A stretch of 55,405 nt of DNA. Source: Candidatus Liptonbacteria bacterium. GTDB lineage: Bacteria; Patescibacteriota; Minisyncoccia; UBA6257; JACOXY01. The notes below the pieces were generated by a model. That model made no database searches, had not been told where the DNA came from, and saw nothing but the letters and a program-made list of their open reading frames with translations. The stretch is taken from NCBI GenBank assembly GCA_016182095.1, contig JACOXY010000013.1, positions 1 through 55,405 on the forward strand, given 5' to 3'. The stretch's first letter is position 1. Every line of letters begins with the position of its first letter. Of this stretch, positions 8,476 through 18,466 are shown one piece after another. The translations under genes were made by a program, and so were the position numbers.

Positions 8476-9651
8476 TTAGTGTCCTTCCAGCGCTTTCGCG
8501 TGTTCATGCTGGCGGATTTTCTCCAGCGCTTTGGCTTCAATCTGCCTGATGCGTTCGCGCGTTACGCCAAAAACTTTGCCGACTTCTTCCAAGGTGTGCT
8601 GGACTCCATCCTCAAGCCCGAATCTCATGGCTAATATTTTCTGCTCCCGGTCGCTTAGGGTTCCTATAATTTCTCCTATTTTATCTTTTAGGAGAGCGTT
8701 GGAGGCCGCCTGTGGCGGCGTAAGATTTTTTTCGTCAGGTATAAATTCCGAAAGCGTTGACTCATCGTCTTCGTCGCCAATAGGAGACTCCAAAGACATT
8801 ACATCCTGCGAAATTCTCTGTATATGCCGCACCTTGTCAACATCCGTGTCCATCTCCACGGCAATTTCCTCCGCCAATGGATCGCGGCCCAGCTCCTGCA
8901 TTAGGCGGCGCTTGGCTTGAGTGTAGCGCGATATGGTCTCAACCATATGAACAGGAATTCTGATAGTTCTTGATTGGTCGGCAAGAGCCCTGGTAATCGC
9001 CTGCCTAATCCACCAAGTGGCATAGGTTGAAAATTTGAATCCTTTTCGATAATCAAATTTTTCCACGGCTTTTGAAAGGCCGATATTGCCTTCCTGTATA
9101 AGATCTAAGATGCTCAAGTTTGGGCTCCTGTTCACATAGCGTTTTGCAATTGACACCACCAAACGCAAATTGGCGCGGATTAATTTCTGCCGCGCCTCTT
9201 CGTCGCCAGCCTCCGATTTTTTGGCGAGTTCTTTTTCGTCGTCCTTGGTTAAAAGAGGCGTTTTGCCGATCTCTTTAAGATACATCTGTACGGAGTCGGG
9301 AAGATCTCCGACTTCGGTTGCCATCTGAAGTTCTTTTTCGGTTACCTCGTCCTTGGGCAGATCAATAAGCTGGGTTGTTTCAACAACTTTAATATTAGCG
9401 ATTTCCAGTTTTTCATAAAGTGCTTCTAAAAAAGAGAGGTCTTTTTCTATGTTGGGAAAATAAGACAAAATCTCCGAGTCGGTAACAAACCCGCGGACAC
9501 GGCTCCCTTGTATGAGCTCGCTTAAGGTTGCTTCGTTAAAAACCGGTTTTTTTTCGCGAACCGCCTTTTTAGCCGCTTTGGCTTTGGGCTTAGAGGCTCT
9601 TTTTTTGGTTTTTGGGGATTTTTTGGACATGCGTAGTTTTTTAAAATTCAT
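8476..9651 (-). CDS. rpoD: RNA polymerase primary sigma factor
   Basis: [54 protein letters not shown]; region 4 [15 protein letters not shown]. Confidence 0.96.
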   Translation of the reverse strand: MNFKKLRMSKKSPKTKKRASKPKAKAAKKAVREKKPVFNEATLSELIQGSRVRGFVTDSEILSYFPNIEKDLSFLEALYEKLEIANIKVVETTQLIDLPKDEVTEKELQMATEVGDLPDSVQMYLKEIGKTPLLTKDDEKELAKKSEAGDEEARQKLIRANLRLVVSIAKRYVNRSPNLSILDLIQEGNIGLSKAVEKFDYRKGFKFSTYATWWIRQAITRALADQSRTIRIPVHMVETISRYTQAKRRLMQELGRDPLAEEIAVEMDTDVDKVRHIQRISQDVMSLESPIGDEDDESTLSEFIPDEKNLTPPQAASNALLKDKIGEIIGTLSDREQKILAMRFGLEDGVQHTLEEVGKVFGVTRERIRQIEAKALEKIRQHEHAKALEGH

Positions 9652-9747
9652 TTATAAATTTTACCAAAAACAAGCACCCCGCCCTCTATGCCCAGCAAAC
9701 AAGTTGCTATTAAGTACGGCAAGCCCAGAGGACGGGGTAAGATGTTT

Positions 9748-11490
9748 TCAACATCTTAAATTATGTATTTGTTTTGTCAAAAGATCAAGTTCTCGCATGG
9801 CCTTTTGGAGTTCTTTCAGATTGCCTTTTGCCTCAAATTCTTTGACGGCGCGGGCAAGTTTCTGTTTTTCCTCTTTCAAATATTCCAATTTCAACTGCAT
9901 GCAAAGATCGTTTTCGCTGTGAGCTAAAGCGACGCCAGATCTTAAGTACAGCGAATTAATGAGCGCTCCGGTCTCGCCCTCATAATTTGCACCCGGCGCA
10001 CCGCTTGCCCCGAGGCGCAAATTTTCGGGGTTCTTCAACAAAGAAATAATATCCTGATATTTTTGGGGCAAATATTCTTTTACTTTTTGAACGATGTCCA
10101 GATCTCCCTTAGCGATTCCCAGGCTTATCAGATTTTCAGATATCAGAGCCAAGCGGCTCACAGGTTTAATATTCTCTGAATCTATGGGTGAGGCGGGCGC
10201 ACTTTCGTTTTCCGCCTTAATGCTCGCGGATTTTCCGCTCTGCTCCATTTCCTCTATTAGATTTTTTTCGGGGATACTCGATCTTTCGCTTAATTTTTTC
10301 ACCCAGATATTTTTATCTATCGGACTCCTAAAATATGCGATTTTCGCAAGAACCGCCCTTACAGATCTTTTGTCGGAACCATTTGCGAGATATCTATCAA
10401 AATAAAATTCCATCGCCGGCTTTGCGCCTTTATCAATAAGTTCCGCGAGCTTCCCGGGGTACTTTTCCACAAATTCAGCCGGGTCTTTCACGCCCTGGGG
10501 CAGAGTAACAACCCCAACCTCAAAATCATTAGCGGAACCCAAATCTATCGCCCGCTCTGCCGCCTGAATACCAGCTTCATCAGAATCAAAGCCCAGAATC
10601 AGCTTGTCGGCTTGCCTTCTTAAAACAGTCAGATGATCTTGCGTCAGTGCCGTTCCGGAAGCAGCGAGAACATTTCTAACCCCGTCCTGATGCGCCATTA
10701 AAAAATCCATCTGCCCCTCAACCAAAAAAGCCATGCCTAAATCTCTGATAGCGTTTTTGTTTTTATGAAATCCGTAAAAAATCTTGGACTTCTTGAAAAT
10801 CGCCGTTTCCGGACTGTTAACATATTTTCCCGATGTGCCATTGTCAAATTCCGGCAAAATCCTCCCGGTAAAAGCTACCGCCTTCCCAAAGTGATCGTCA
10901 ATCGGAAACATAAGCCGGCCCCTAAAGCGATCCAAATAGCCACCCCTCTCGCTCTTAAAGGCCAGGCCCGATCTTTCAATATCCGCGACTGAAAACCCCT
11001 GATTAATTAAAACCAGGGTCAATGCGTCAAATTTATTGGGAGCAAATCCAATTTCAAATTCTTCTATAGTGCCATCCTTTAGTCCGCGCGAGTGGGCATA
11101 ATTCAGGACGGCTTTATTTTCTTTTAGGGAGCTCGCGTAAAAATTCTTGGCGGTTTTGTTCATGTCATACAAAACTCCAAACTGCCTTTGCTCTGCCGGA
11201 TTAGCTCTTTTTAATTCAATCCCCACCTTTTCTGCCAGAATCCGAAGCGCTTCAAAAAACTCAATGTTTTCATACTTCATGAGAAACGTAAAAACATCTC
11301 CGCCCATATTGCACGAACCAAAACAATGCCAGGTCTGCCGATCCGGAGAGACCATAAAAGAGGGGGTTTTCTCTTTATGAAACGGGCAAACTGCTTTGAA
11401 GTTTTTTCCGGCAGGCAGGAGCGTAATGTAGCTCTTCAAGAGATCTACAATATCAATTTTTTGTTTAATTTCTTCGGCAGTAGACGGCAT
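9748..11490 (-). CDS. dnaG: DNA primase
   Basis: IKQKIDIVDLLKSYITLLPAGKNFKAVCPFHKEKTPSFMVSPDRQTWHCFGSCNMGGDVF zinc-binding domain; TOPRIM FLVEGQMDFL. Confidence 0.96.
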   Translation of the reverse strand: MPSTAEEIKQKIDIVDLLKSYITLLPAGKNFKAVCPFHKEKTPSFMVSPDRQTWHCFGSCNMGGDVFTFLMKYENIEFFEALRILAEKVGIELKRANPAEQRQFGVLYDMNKTAKNFYASSLKENKAVLNYAHSRGLKDGTIEEFEIGFAPNKFDALTLVLINQGFSVADIERSGLAFKSERGGYLDRFRGRLMFPIDDHFGKAVAFTGRILPEFDNGTSGKYVNSPETAIFKKSKIFYGFHKNKNAIRDLGMAFLVEGQMDFLMAHQDGVRNVLAASGTALTQDHLTVLRRQADKLILGFDSDEAGIQAAERAIDLGSANDFEVGVVTLPQGVKDPAEFVEKYPGKLAELIDKGAKPAMEFYFDRYLANGSDKRSVRAVLAKIAYFRSPIDKNIWVKKLSERSSIPEKNLIEEMEQSGKSASIKAENESAPASPIDSENIKPVSRLALISENLISLGIAKGDLDIVQKVKEYLPQKYQDIISLLKNPENLRLGASGAPGANYEGETGALINSLYLRSGVALAHSENDLCMQLKLEYLKEEKQKLARAVKEFEAKGNLKELQKAMRELDLLTKQIHNLRC

Positions 11491-11594
11491 TTGGTTTTAC
11501 TATACACCCAAATTTAAGAAACACAAAAGATTTCGCGTATCTTATGCGGTTACAATAATAAAGTCCTTGTTTTCCCTTATTCTTTCTTCTTTCC

Positions 11595-12287
11595 TTATTC
11601 TTTCTTTGCCGCAGGGGCGGTAATGGCTGGCGTCTCGCCCTCTGTAGTCTTTGACGCTTCGCGTTTTGCTTTTTCTTCTTCAGTCTCAACTTTTACTTCG
11701 TCAATCGTTGCGGGCGCCGCCATTGCCGCTTCTTCTTCCTCGGTCACCTTAGCGTTAATGCTCGCGATAACCGTTTCCTGGTCGGCCAAAAATTCAACCC
11801 CTTTGATTGGAGCGAGGTCTCTTACATAAAAACTTGAGCCAATGTCCACGAGCCCCGCCATGTCAACTTCCAATTTGTGGGGCAGGTCGCCAGGAAGCGC
11901 CTCAACCTCAAGTTCGTGCATCGCTTTTACCAAGATACCATTTTTCTCTTTAACGCCAGGGGCAATACCAATAAATTCCAAAGGAACCCTAGTTTTAATT
12001 TTCTCGTCCATGCGAACCTGGTAAAAATCGACGTGCGTCACGGTATCCCGCACCGGATCGCGATCAATATCATATATCAAAACCGGCCTTTTATCGCCGT
12101 CAATATTTACAGTTAATACGGTGCTCTCTCCGGCCTCCTTAAGAGCTTTGGAAAATTCTTTAGCGGAAACAGCAAGGTGCGCGTTTTCTATGCCTCGTCC
12201 ATAAAGCTCGGCCGGAATATAGCCCTCCGCCCTAAGACCTAAGAGCGCCTTCCCAAATTTTTCTCTTTTTTTAGCAGATAATTCCAT
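11595..12287 (-). CDS. rplY: 50S ribosomal protein L25/CTC family
   Basis: MELSAKKREKFGKALLGLRAEGYIPAELYG..; VTHVDFYQV; typical two-domain CTC length. Confidence 0.9.
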   Translation of the reverse strand: MELSAKKREKFGKALLGLRAEGYIPAELYGRGIENAHLAVSAKEFSKALKEAGESTVLTVNIDGDKRPVLIYDIDRDPVRDTVTHVDFYQVRMDEKIKTRVPLEFIGIAPGVKEKNGILVKAMHELEVEALPGDLPHKLEVDMAGLVDIGSSFYVRDLAPIKGVEFLADQETVIASINAKVTEEEEAAMAAPATIDEVKVETEEEKAKREASKTTEGETPAITAPAAKKE

Positions 12288-12531
12288 CCCTCACGCAAGA
12301 AGGAGCATTATCCGCTTCCTTCCTGTAATTTATCTTTTTATTTACAAAGTTATTTTATAATATTTATGTTCTACTTATCCATCCCTCACCCAAGAAGGAG
12401 TATTGTCCGCCGCTTCTTGTATTATTGTTTAATTTAATATTTAACTGAATTATTACTTATTTTCTAAATTACACATCAGACCATCCTTCACTCCTTCTTG
12501 GGTGAGGGACCACTCCTTCTTGAGTGAGGGA
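12285..12531. repeat. four copies (two per strand) of CTCCTTCTTGnGTGAGGGA motif
   Basis: Minus-strand copies at 12285-12304 and 12382-12401; plus-strand copies at 12490-12509 and 12511-12531; arms form long inverted repeats. Confidence 0.85.
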
Positions 12532-12678
12532 ATAAAGATCAAATATGATATGGTCCCGCCAAGCTAGACAATTTTAATTTTTGATTTTTTATTTCAGTAG
12601 AATAGCAGATAGCCCAAAAAAAGGCAACACTCTGTCTTATGTAGCCTACATGTATCTGAACCTAGACGCCCGAATTTA

Positions 12679-13080
12679 TTACCCGCCGCAGGCTTGCCTG
12701 ATTTTATCGATAGAAATGCTCAATTCGTCGGTTTTTCTAAAAAAATTGGCAGCTCCTATTTCTTCGGCAAATTTCTTGTCCACATCGGACATTTCGAGGA
12801 GCGGCTCGCCGTGATTTGTCATAAACACAACCTTAAGATTTGTAAGTTCCGGATTTTCCTTGATTTTTTGAAAAGTTTCAACGCCATTCAAAATCGGCAT
12901 TTGAAAATCCATTACCACGCAACTTGGTTTTACTGTTTTCAGCTTCTCCAGGGCATCGGCTCCATTTTCAGCGGTAACCACTTCAAATCCGGCCTGTTTA
13001 AGCTTAATGCTAAAAATCTCCCTGAAGTCCGCCTCGTCTTCAACCAATAATATTAGTGTTTTTGCTTCTTGATTCCCCAT
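12679..13080 (-). CDS. response regulator receiver domain protein
   Basis: ILLVEDEADFREIFSIKLKQAGFEVVTAENGADALEKLKTVKPSCVVMDFQMPILNG; no output domain. Confidence 0.9.
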   Translation of the reverse strand: MGNQEAKTLILLVEDEADFREIFSIKLKQAGFEVVTAENGADALEKLKTVKPSCVVMDFQMPILNGVETFQKIKENPELTNLKVVFMTNHGEPLLEMSDVDKKFAEEIGAANFFRKTDELSISIDKIRQACGG

Positions 13081-13104
13081 TTGACCAGTTTAGTATAGCA
13101 CAAT

Positions 13105-13989
13105 TTATTGCAGGCCGCTAAAAAGTTTTAGCCGTGAAAGCGTCGCGGCCTTAACCGCCCCTTCCGCCGCAGCTAAAATTTTGTAGGGGGCAATTTCATC
13201 TTTATTATTGTTCAGCGCGGACTCAAGTGCCTCGCGCCAGGCAATTCTTATTTCGGTATTTATGTGAATAATGCTCGTGCCGTTTTGCGCGGCTTCCATA
13301 AAATCATTATCGGATATGCCAGAGCCGCCATGCAAAACAAGCGGGATTTTAACGGCTTCAGAGATTGCTTTAATGCGTGGAATATTTAATCGCGGATTAG
13401 GAGCATTTTTCAGCATCCCGTGCAAATTGCCTACCGCCGGCGCCAAGAGATGAACGCCCGTTTCCGCAACAAATCTTTTTGCTTCTTCCGGTTTAGTTAG
13501 TGCCTCGCCGCTCGTTACGGCGCCCTCCGGAATAACATCCAACAATTTGGACGAACTGCCAATGTAGCCCAGCTCACCCTCCACTAAAACTTCGGACTTT
13601 GAACCTCGAACTTTGGACTTGACATATTGAACAACTTTTTTGGTTTGCCTCACATTTTCTTCAAACGGAAGTTTCGCGCCGTCAAAAATAACACTGTCAA
13701 ATCCAGCCGCGACCGCCTCTTTAATTTTTTCAAAAGAATAAGTATGGTCCGCGTTTATAAAAATCGGATAATCATACTCTTCGCGCAAATTCCTGACCAA
13801 TGCCACGGCCCGCTTAACGCCGATAAAATCCCTTTCGCCCTCTGAAACCCCTATGATAACCGGAACGCCTAAGTCTTTCGCGGCGCCAAATATGGCTTTT
13901 AGGGCAGACAAATCAGAGATGTTAAAGTGGCCTATGGCTACGTGGTTATCTCGAGCTTCGGCAATATGTTGTTTTAAGGTCTTTAACAT
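13105..13989 (-). CDS. fba: class II fructose-bisphosphate aldolase family
   Basis: HFNISDLSALKAIFGAA, NADHTYSFEKIKEAVAAGFDSVIFDGA, PLVLHGGSGISD motifs. Confidence 0.9.
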   Translation of the reverse strand: MLKTLKQHIAEARDNHVAIGHFNISDLSALKAIFGAAKDLGVPVIIGVSEGERDFIGVKRAVALVRNLREEYDYPIFINADHTYSFEKIKEAVAAGFDSVIFDGAKLPFEENVRQTKKVVQYVKSKVRGSKSEVLVEGELGYIGSSSKLLDVIPEGAVTSGEALTKPEEAKRFVAETGVHLLAPAVGNLHGMLKNAPNPRLNIPRIKAISEAVKIPLVLHGGSGISDNDFMEAAQNGTSIIHINTEIRIAWREALESALNNNKDEIAPYKILAAAEGAVKAATLSRLKLFSGLQ

Positions 13990-14065
13990 ATATTATAAAA
14001 ACGGCGCGCTTTTGTTGGAAATTTTGAATTATTTGGAAATTGCCGATAATTTAGAATTTAGAAAT

Positions 14066-15052
14066 TCAAAGTTTTTTTGGCAGATAATATTTCGGCGCCA
14101 TTTTTAGTAACCCTTCTAATTTCTCGCGTGTAAGTAATCCGGCCCTCGCGCCCACATCCTGCACGACCGACATGGAGTTAATCGGCGCCCAACGCATGGC
14201 ATCGGTTATATTCAGGCCGGCTGCCAAAGCCGCGACAAAAGTTGAAGAAAAGGCGTCTCCGGCTCCGGTCCTTTCAAAGGGCGGCTTTGGATCCGGGTAA
14301 ATAGGCATAACCCATGTGTTTTCTTCTTCATAAACATACGCGCCCCTCGGACCATCAGTAATAACAACTATTTTCGGGCCTAAGTCGTGAATGCCTTTTA
14401 ATAAGAGTTTAATATCGCTGGGACCAAGACCCAAAATTCTTTCCGCCTCTTCTTTGTTGCAGAAGAAAATATCAGCTAATTCATAAATAGCTTTTAGGCG
14501 GTCAACACCCAATTTCATTTGAAAGGTCCCTGGTTGAAAAGCCAGTTTCGTGGCCCGATGACCCATGAGCCAGTCGGCAATCGTGTCGTGAAATTTTTCT
14601 CCGCTCTCCCCAAGCGATGTCAGATACACCCAGGCCGGATCGTCAATGTCCGGCATCGCGTAATTGTAGTCTTGGTGCTTTATTAAAATCGTGCGGTCAT
14701 CTTCGTACCACAAAACATAATGATAGTTGGTCTTTTTGCCGGCATTTACATTAACAAATTCCGTGCCGACATTTTCTGCGGAGAACACCGCCAGGGATTC
14801 CTTGCCCTCCAGGTCGCTTCCTATGCTTGAAACCAGGGCGCTTTTTAACCCCAAACGCGCGGCGGCAACTGCGGCGTTGGCGCTATTCCCCACCGCAGGG
14901 ACTACCCAGACGTTTTCATAGGGAACTTTATCGCCAAACCGCAAACATATTTCACATTTTTCGCGGTTAACGGTACAATGAATCTCCGCGTCCTTTAATC
15001 TAATAAACGCGTCAGTTGTAACGTCACCAATCGCTATAAAATCATACCGCAT
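14066..15052 (-). CDS. PfkB-family carbohydrate kinase
   Basis: GNSANAAVAAARLGLKSALVSSIGSD and PFERTGAGDAFSSTFVAALAAGLN. Confidence 0.88.
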   Translation of the reverse strand: MRYDFIAIGDVTTDAFIRLKDAEIHCTVNREKCEICLRFGDKVPYENVWVVPAVGNSANAAVAAARLGLKSALVSSIGSDLEGKESLAVFSAENVGTEFVNVNAGKKTNYHYVLWYEDDRTILIKHQDYNYAMPDIDDPAWVYLTSLGESGEKFHDTIADWLMGHRATKLAFQPGTFQMKLGVDRLKAIYELADIFFCNKEEAERILGLGPSDIKLLLKGIHDLGPKIVVITDGPRGAYVYEEENTWVMPIYPDPKPPFERTGAGDAFSSTFVAALAAGLNITDAMRWAPINSMSVVQDVGARAGLLTREKLEGLLKMAPKYYLPKKL

Positions 15053-15069
15053 ACAGAGTATTATACACT

Positions 15070-15182
15070 AAAATAACCCCCCACCCTTCAAGCATTAATA
15101 ACTTTGCGACTAAAAAAGCGTTTGTAAAATTTTTGCTTATCATAAAACTTGTTGTATTGCTTGAAGGGTGGAGGGTTATTTT
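15070..15182. repeat. 25-bp inverted repeat bounding the tktC-pfkB intergenic segment
   Basis: AAAATAACCCCCCACCCTTCAAGCA (15070-15094) / TGCTTGAAGGGTGGAGGGTTATTTT (15158-15182), 24/25 complementary. Confidence 0.88.
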
Positions 15183-16180
15183 CTTCTGATAACTTTTTTA
15201 ACCGCCCTTACAATATCCTTAACCCCCATGCCATATTTTTCTATAAGTTCGTTTGGACTGCCGGATTCGCCAAAAATATCCTTCATGCCGATAAATTCCA
15301 TCGGCGCAGGCTCGTGTTTCGCGAGCAGCTCGGCTATCGCCCCGCCCAAACCCCCCAAAATTTGGTGCTCCTCCACCGAAACCACAGCTTTGGTTTTTTT
15401 GGCCCAATATACAATGGCCTTTTCATCCAACGGCTTAATGGTATGACAATTTAAGACCACCACGCCAATTTTTTCTTTTTCTAAAATTTGCGCCGCAAGA
15501 ATCGCATTGTGCAGTAATGGCCCGCAGCCGACAATGACAGCTTTGGGAACTCTCCCAAGCCAGAATACTTCGGCCTTCCCTGGGATAAAGGGGGTTTTCT
15601 CGGTCGTAAAAATCGGGGTTTTTTCTCTTGCGAATCTTAAATAGACCGGCCCCCATATTTTCGCGGCCGCGACTGTGGCTTTTCTGGCCTCAATCGCGTC
15701 ACAGGGCACAAAAACTTTCATATTAGCCATGACGCGCATTGTCGCGATATCCTCTATCGCCTGGTGAGTCGCTCCATCAGGCCCCACAGAAATTCCGGCG
15801 TGAGATCCGGCAATTTTAACATTGGAATCATTGTATGAAATAGTTGTTCTGATTTGCTCCCAATTTCTGCCTGGAGAAAAAGTAGCATAAGAAGAAATAA
15901 AGGGAATTTTTCCTGAAACACCCAAGCCTGCGGCAATAGTTGCTAAATTCTGCTCGGCTACTCCAACTTGGAAAAATCTTTGCGGATATTTTTTGGCGAA
16001 TGCTTCCATGCGAGTTGATTCCGTTAAGTCGGCGCAAAGCGCGACCACATTTTGGTCGTGATCGGCCGCCTCCACCAAGCCCAAACCAAAGCCGTCGCGA
16101 GTGGGCTTCATTTCTAATCCACCTTCATGAGATGCGGATATCGCCTCTAATGCAAGTTTTGCGTTAAGATTTAATGACAT
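15176..16180 (-). CDS. transketolase C-terminal subunit
   Basis: MKPTRDGFGLGLVEAADHDQNVVALCADLTEST...GVAEQNLATIAAGLG; pyrimidine-binding and C-terminal domains. Confidence 0.92.
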   Translation of the reverse strand: MSLNLNAKLALEAISASHEGGLEMKPTRDGFGLGLVEAADHDQNVVALCADLTESTRMEAFAKKYPQRFFQVGVAEQNLATIAAGLGVSGKIPFISSYATFSPGRNWEQIRTTISYNDSNVKIAGSHAGISVGPDGATHQAIEDIATMRVMANMKVFVPCDAIEARKATVAAAKIWGPVYLRFAREKTPIFTTEKTPFIPGKAEVFWLGRVPKAVIVGCGPLLHNAILAAQILEKEKIGVVVLNCHTIKPLDEKAIVYWAKKTKAVVSVEEHQILGGLGGAIAELLAKHEPAPMEFIGMKDIFGESGSPNELIEKYGMGVKDIVRAVKKVIRRK

Positions 16181-16288
16181 AATACCTAGACTCCCGCAAT
16201 TGAGTTACGGGTAGATTGCCCACGACCATCTAAGACCGCGGCACAAAAAATTGCTCTCGGATATCTAAAAAACAGTTTGTAAATAAAA

Positions 16289-16432
16289 TTAATTGCCAAA
16301 TCCCCGGCCGATACTCCCCAAAATATCAACCTTGTAAAACCCTTCCGGCAACACAAACTGAACCGCGATAAAAAGGCCGACCAGAACAATAATGGTAACA
16401 ATTGTAAAAAATTTTGGATCTGATGCGTTCAT
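16289..16432 (-). CDS. 47-aa single-TM small protein
   Basis: MNASDPKFFTIVTIIVLVGLFIAVQFVLPEGFYKVDILGSIGRGFGN*; below the ORF-track length cut-off. Confidence 0.45.
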   Translation of the reverse strand: MNASDPKFFTIVTIIVLVGLFIAVQFVLPEGFYKVDILGSIGRGFGN

Positions 16433-16610
16433 GATTTTCCCTAACGAATTGCGCAATTTTTACCTGCGCTACGCCAAGACTGCGGCAAGGCGAGCGAGAG
16501 TGCGAATTCATAAGAGTTTTATCGACTTTTACCCTCCTAAATTTTATAATGCAAAACTTGGGGCGGGTTAATTTAATTATACACTTATTACTTGTTACTT
16601 ATTACTTGCT

Positions 16611-16770
16611 TCATTGATGCTCGCCCCAGCACTAAATCCCGAACAAAGACCATCTTAGTTTATGTTCAGCTCGCAGAAGTCGCCTATCGGCTTATTTGTA
16701 TGCCTAATATATAATTCTCTAGGATTAGTGCGGGGCTTCGCTTTTTTTAATAACAATCATTGATGCTCGC
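16611..16770. repeat. 14-bp direct repeat of the tktN 3' end flanking a ~132-bp segment
   Basis: TCATTGATGCTCGC at 16611-16624 and 16757-16770; the second copy encodes SEHQ* of tktN. Confidence 0.85.
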
Positions 16771-17650
16771 TTCTTATTTTCCCGCTTAAAGTTCTTAACT
16801 CTTTCAGAGCCGCCCTGCCCTGCTCTTCTTTGGAAACAATATCCGTTGGCCCCAGCCCCGGAGGATTACCGTGCCACCTGTAATCGTTTTCCATGAAACT
16901 TACGCCCTTCCCGGGAATGGTGTGGGCGATTATTACCGTTGGCCTTTCGTAAATGGCATGAGCCTCCCGCACCGCATCAACAAACTGTGAAATATTATGC
17001 CCATCAACCTCTAATACATGCCACTTAAATGCCTCGTATTTATCGCGCAAAGAATCAAGCGGCATTACATCCTCCGTAATTCCATCAATTTGGATGTTAT
17101 TACGATCAATAATCGCCGTTAAATTATTTAAATGATTTTTTCCCGCGAACATCGCTGCCTCCCATAGATTTCCCTCATCATGCTCGCCATCGGAAAGCAT
17201 CGCGTAAATGCGGTATCGCTTTTCGTCAAGCTTTGCCGCCAAGGCCATGCCGATCGCCTGTGAAAGCCCGGATCCTAATGGACCGGACGTAGTTTCAAGG
17301 CCGGGGAGCGATGATCTATGCGGGTGGCCCTGCAGACGAGAATTTATTTTTCTTAGAGTTTTTAGCTCACTAATCGGAAAATATCCGGAGTGAGCCATGG
17401 TCGCGTATTGAACGGGACAAATGTGGCCGTTTGAAAGAACTAAACGGTCGCGTTCGGGCCAATTTGGTTTCTTGGGATTATGATTTAAGACATGAAAATA
17501 CATGGCCGTAAAAATATCAGCCATGCCAAGCGGTCCAGCAGAGTGACCGGACTTGGCCTCTAAGAGCATTTCAATAATCGACTCCCGGATTTTATTCGCC
17601 AGTTCTTCCAGATGTTTTAATTTTTTTTCATGCAACGACTCCATTAACAT
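16757..17650 (-). CDS. transketolase N-terminal subunit
   Basis: SGHSAGPLGMADIFTAMYFHVL...DGEHDEGNLWEAAMFA thiamine-PP motif; RPTVIIAHTIPGKG. Confidence 0.93.
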   Translation of the reverse strand: MLMESLHEKKLKHLEELANKIRESIIEMLLEAKSGHSAGPLGMADIFTAMYFHVLNHNPKKPNWPERDRLVLSNGHICPVQYATMAHSGYFPISELKTLRKINSRLQGHPHRSSLPGLETTSGPLGSGLSQAIGMALAAKLDEKRYRIYAMLSDGEHDEGNLWEAAMFAGKNHLNNLTAIIDRNNIQIDGITEDVMPLDSLRDKYEAFKWHVLEVDGHNISQFVDAVREAHAIYERPTVIIAHTIPGKGVSFMENDYRWHGNPPGLGPTDIVSKEEQGRAALKELRTLSGKIRSEHQ

Positions 17651-17676
17651 TATGATAACATTTTTTGAAGTTTATA
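17587..17676. repeat. 90-bp direct repeat, copy 1 (5' end of tktN)
   Basis: GGATTTTATTCGCCAGTTCTTCcagaTGTTTTAA...GAAGTTTATA, matched at 18467-18556 with about 4 differences. Confidence 0.92.
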
Positions 17677-17706
17677 TCCTGGAACCCACCCTGGCTTTGT
17701 TAACTA

Positions 17707-17735
17707 TTGATTCATATATTAACATATGTTAAAAT
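17707..17735 (+). promoter_or_regulatory. TA promoter with overlapping palindromic operator
   Basis: TTGATT-N17-TAAAAT; TTAACATATGTTAA palindrome (17719-17732) overlaps spacer and -10. Confidence 0.6.
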
Positions 17736-17745
17736 AGCATCACCT

Positions 17746-18000
17746 ATGGAAAAAGAATTTTATTCAACGGCGGAGGCCGCCAAACTGCTCCGCGTAAGCA
17801 GAGTTTCAATATTCCAAAAGATTAAATCAGGGAACATAAGGGCGCAAAAGGTTGGGCGCAATTTTATCATTAAAAAAAGTGATTTATTTGAGGCGTTGGG
17901 CAATGTCTTAAGCAAAGAAAAGAAACAAAATGTCGACAGGGCGGTAGCAAAGGCGCTGCGGGATTACGGCGAAGTATTTAAAAAGTTAGGCAAGGAGTAA
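17746..18000 (+). CDS. helix-turn-helix (excisionase-type) DNA-binding protein, probable antitoxin
   Basis: MEKEFYSTAEAAKLLRVSRVSIFQKIKSGNIRAQKVGRNFIIKKSDL; immediately upstream of a Doc-like gene. Confidence 0.85.
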   Translation: MEKEFYSTAEAAKLLRVSRVSIFQKIKSGNIRAQKVGRNFIIKKSDLFEALGNVLSKEKKQNVDRAVAKALRDYGEVFKKLGKE

Positions 18001-18002
18001 AG

Positions 18003-18431
18003 ATGAAAGTAAAAAATCTCGCATTAAAAGAAGTTGAATATAGCGCTTATAGGCTGGCAAAAAAGTTTATGTCTTGGAATGAGCCCATTCTCGATTTTGG
18101 AACACGTTTCCCAGAAGTGCTGGAAAGCTGTCTTTTGGTTCCGTTTCAAACATACGCGCGAAAAAATCTTTACCGGGGATTGATTAACAAAGCGGCCATT
18201 CTTTTTTATCTAATGATTAAGAATCATCCGTTTGAGAACGGCAATAAAAGAATCGCGGTAATGACGCTATTGCTGTTTCTCTATAAAAATAATGCATGGA
18301 TTAAGGTTAGCGATAATGCATTATATAAAATCGCTGTCCGAGTCGCCGAAGGATCTCCGCAGGAAAAAGATTTTTATCTGAATGCCGTTCAAGGATTTCT
18401 AAAAGAAAATATGGTGCGGATAAAGAAGTAA
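18003..18431 (+). CDS. doc: Fic/Doc-family toxin (death-on-curing type)
   Basis: Fic motif HPFENGNKRIA; ~140 aa; 2-nt gap from the antitoxin. Confidence 0.88.
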   Translation: MKVKNLALKEVEYSAYRLAKKFMSWNEPILDFGTRFPEVLESCLLVPFQTYARKNLYRGLINKAAILFYLMIKNHPFENGNKRIAVMTLLLFLYKNNAWIKVSDNALYKIAVRVAEGSPQEKDFYLNAVQGFLKENMVRIKK

Positions 18432-18466
18432 CCCCGACCACATCAGCACTTTAATAATAGTCTGGC

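Noticed and set aside
12285-12531. CRISPR array
   Set aside because: The repeated units occur on both strands with irregular spacing and overlap an RBS; no regular repeat-spacer structure and no cas genes.
16186-16401. 71-aa minus-strand ORF
   Set aside because: Overlaps the better 47-aa ORF (16289-16432) in another frame, lacks a convincing RBS, and shows no protein-like pattern.
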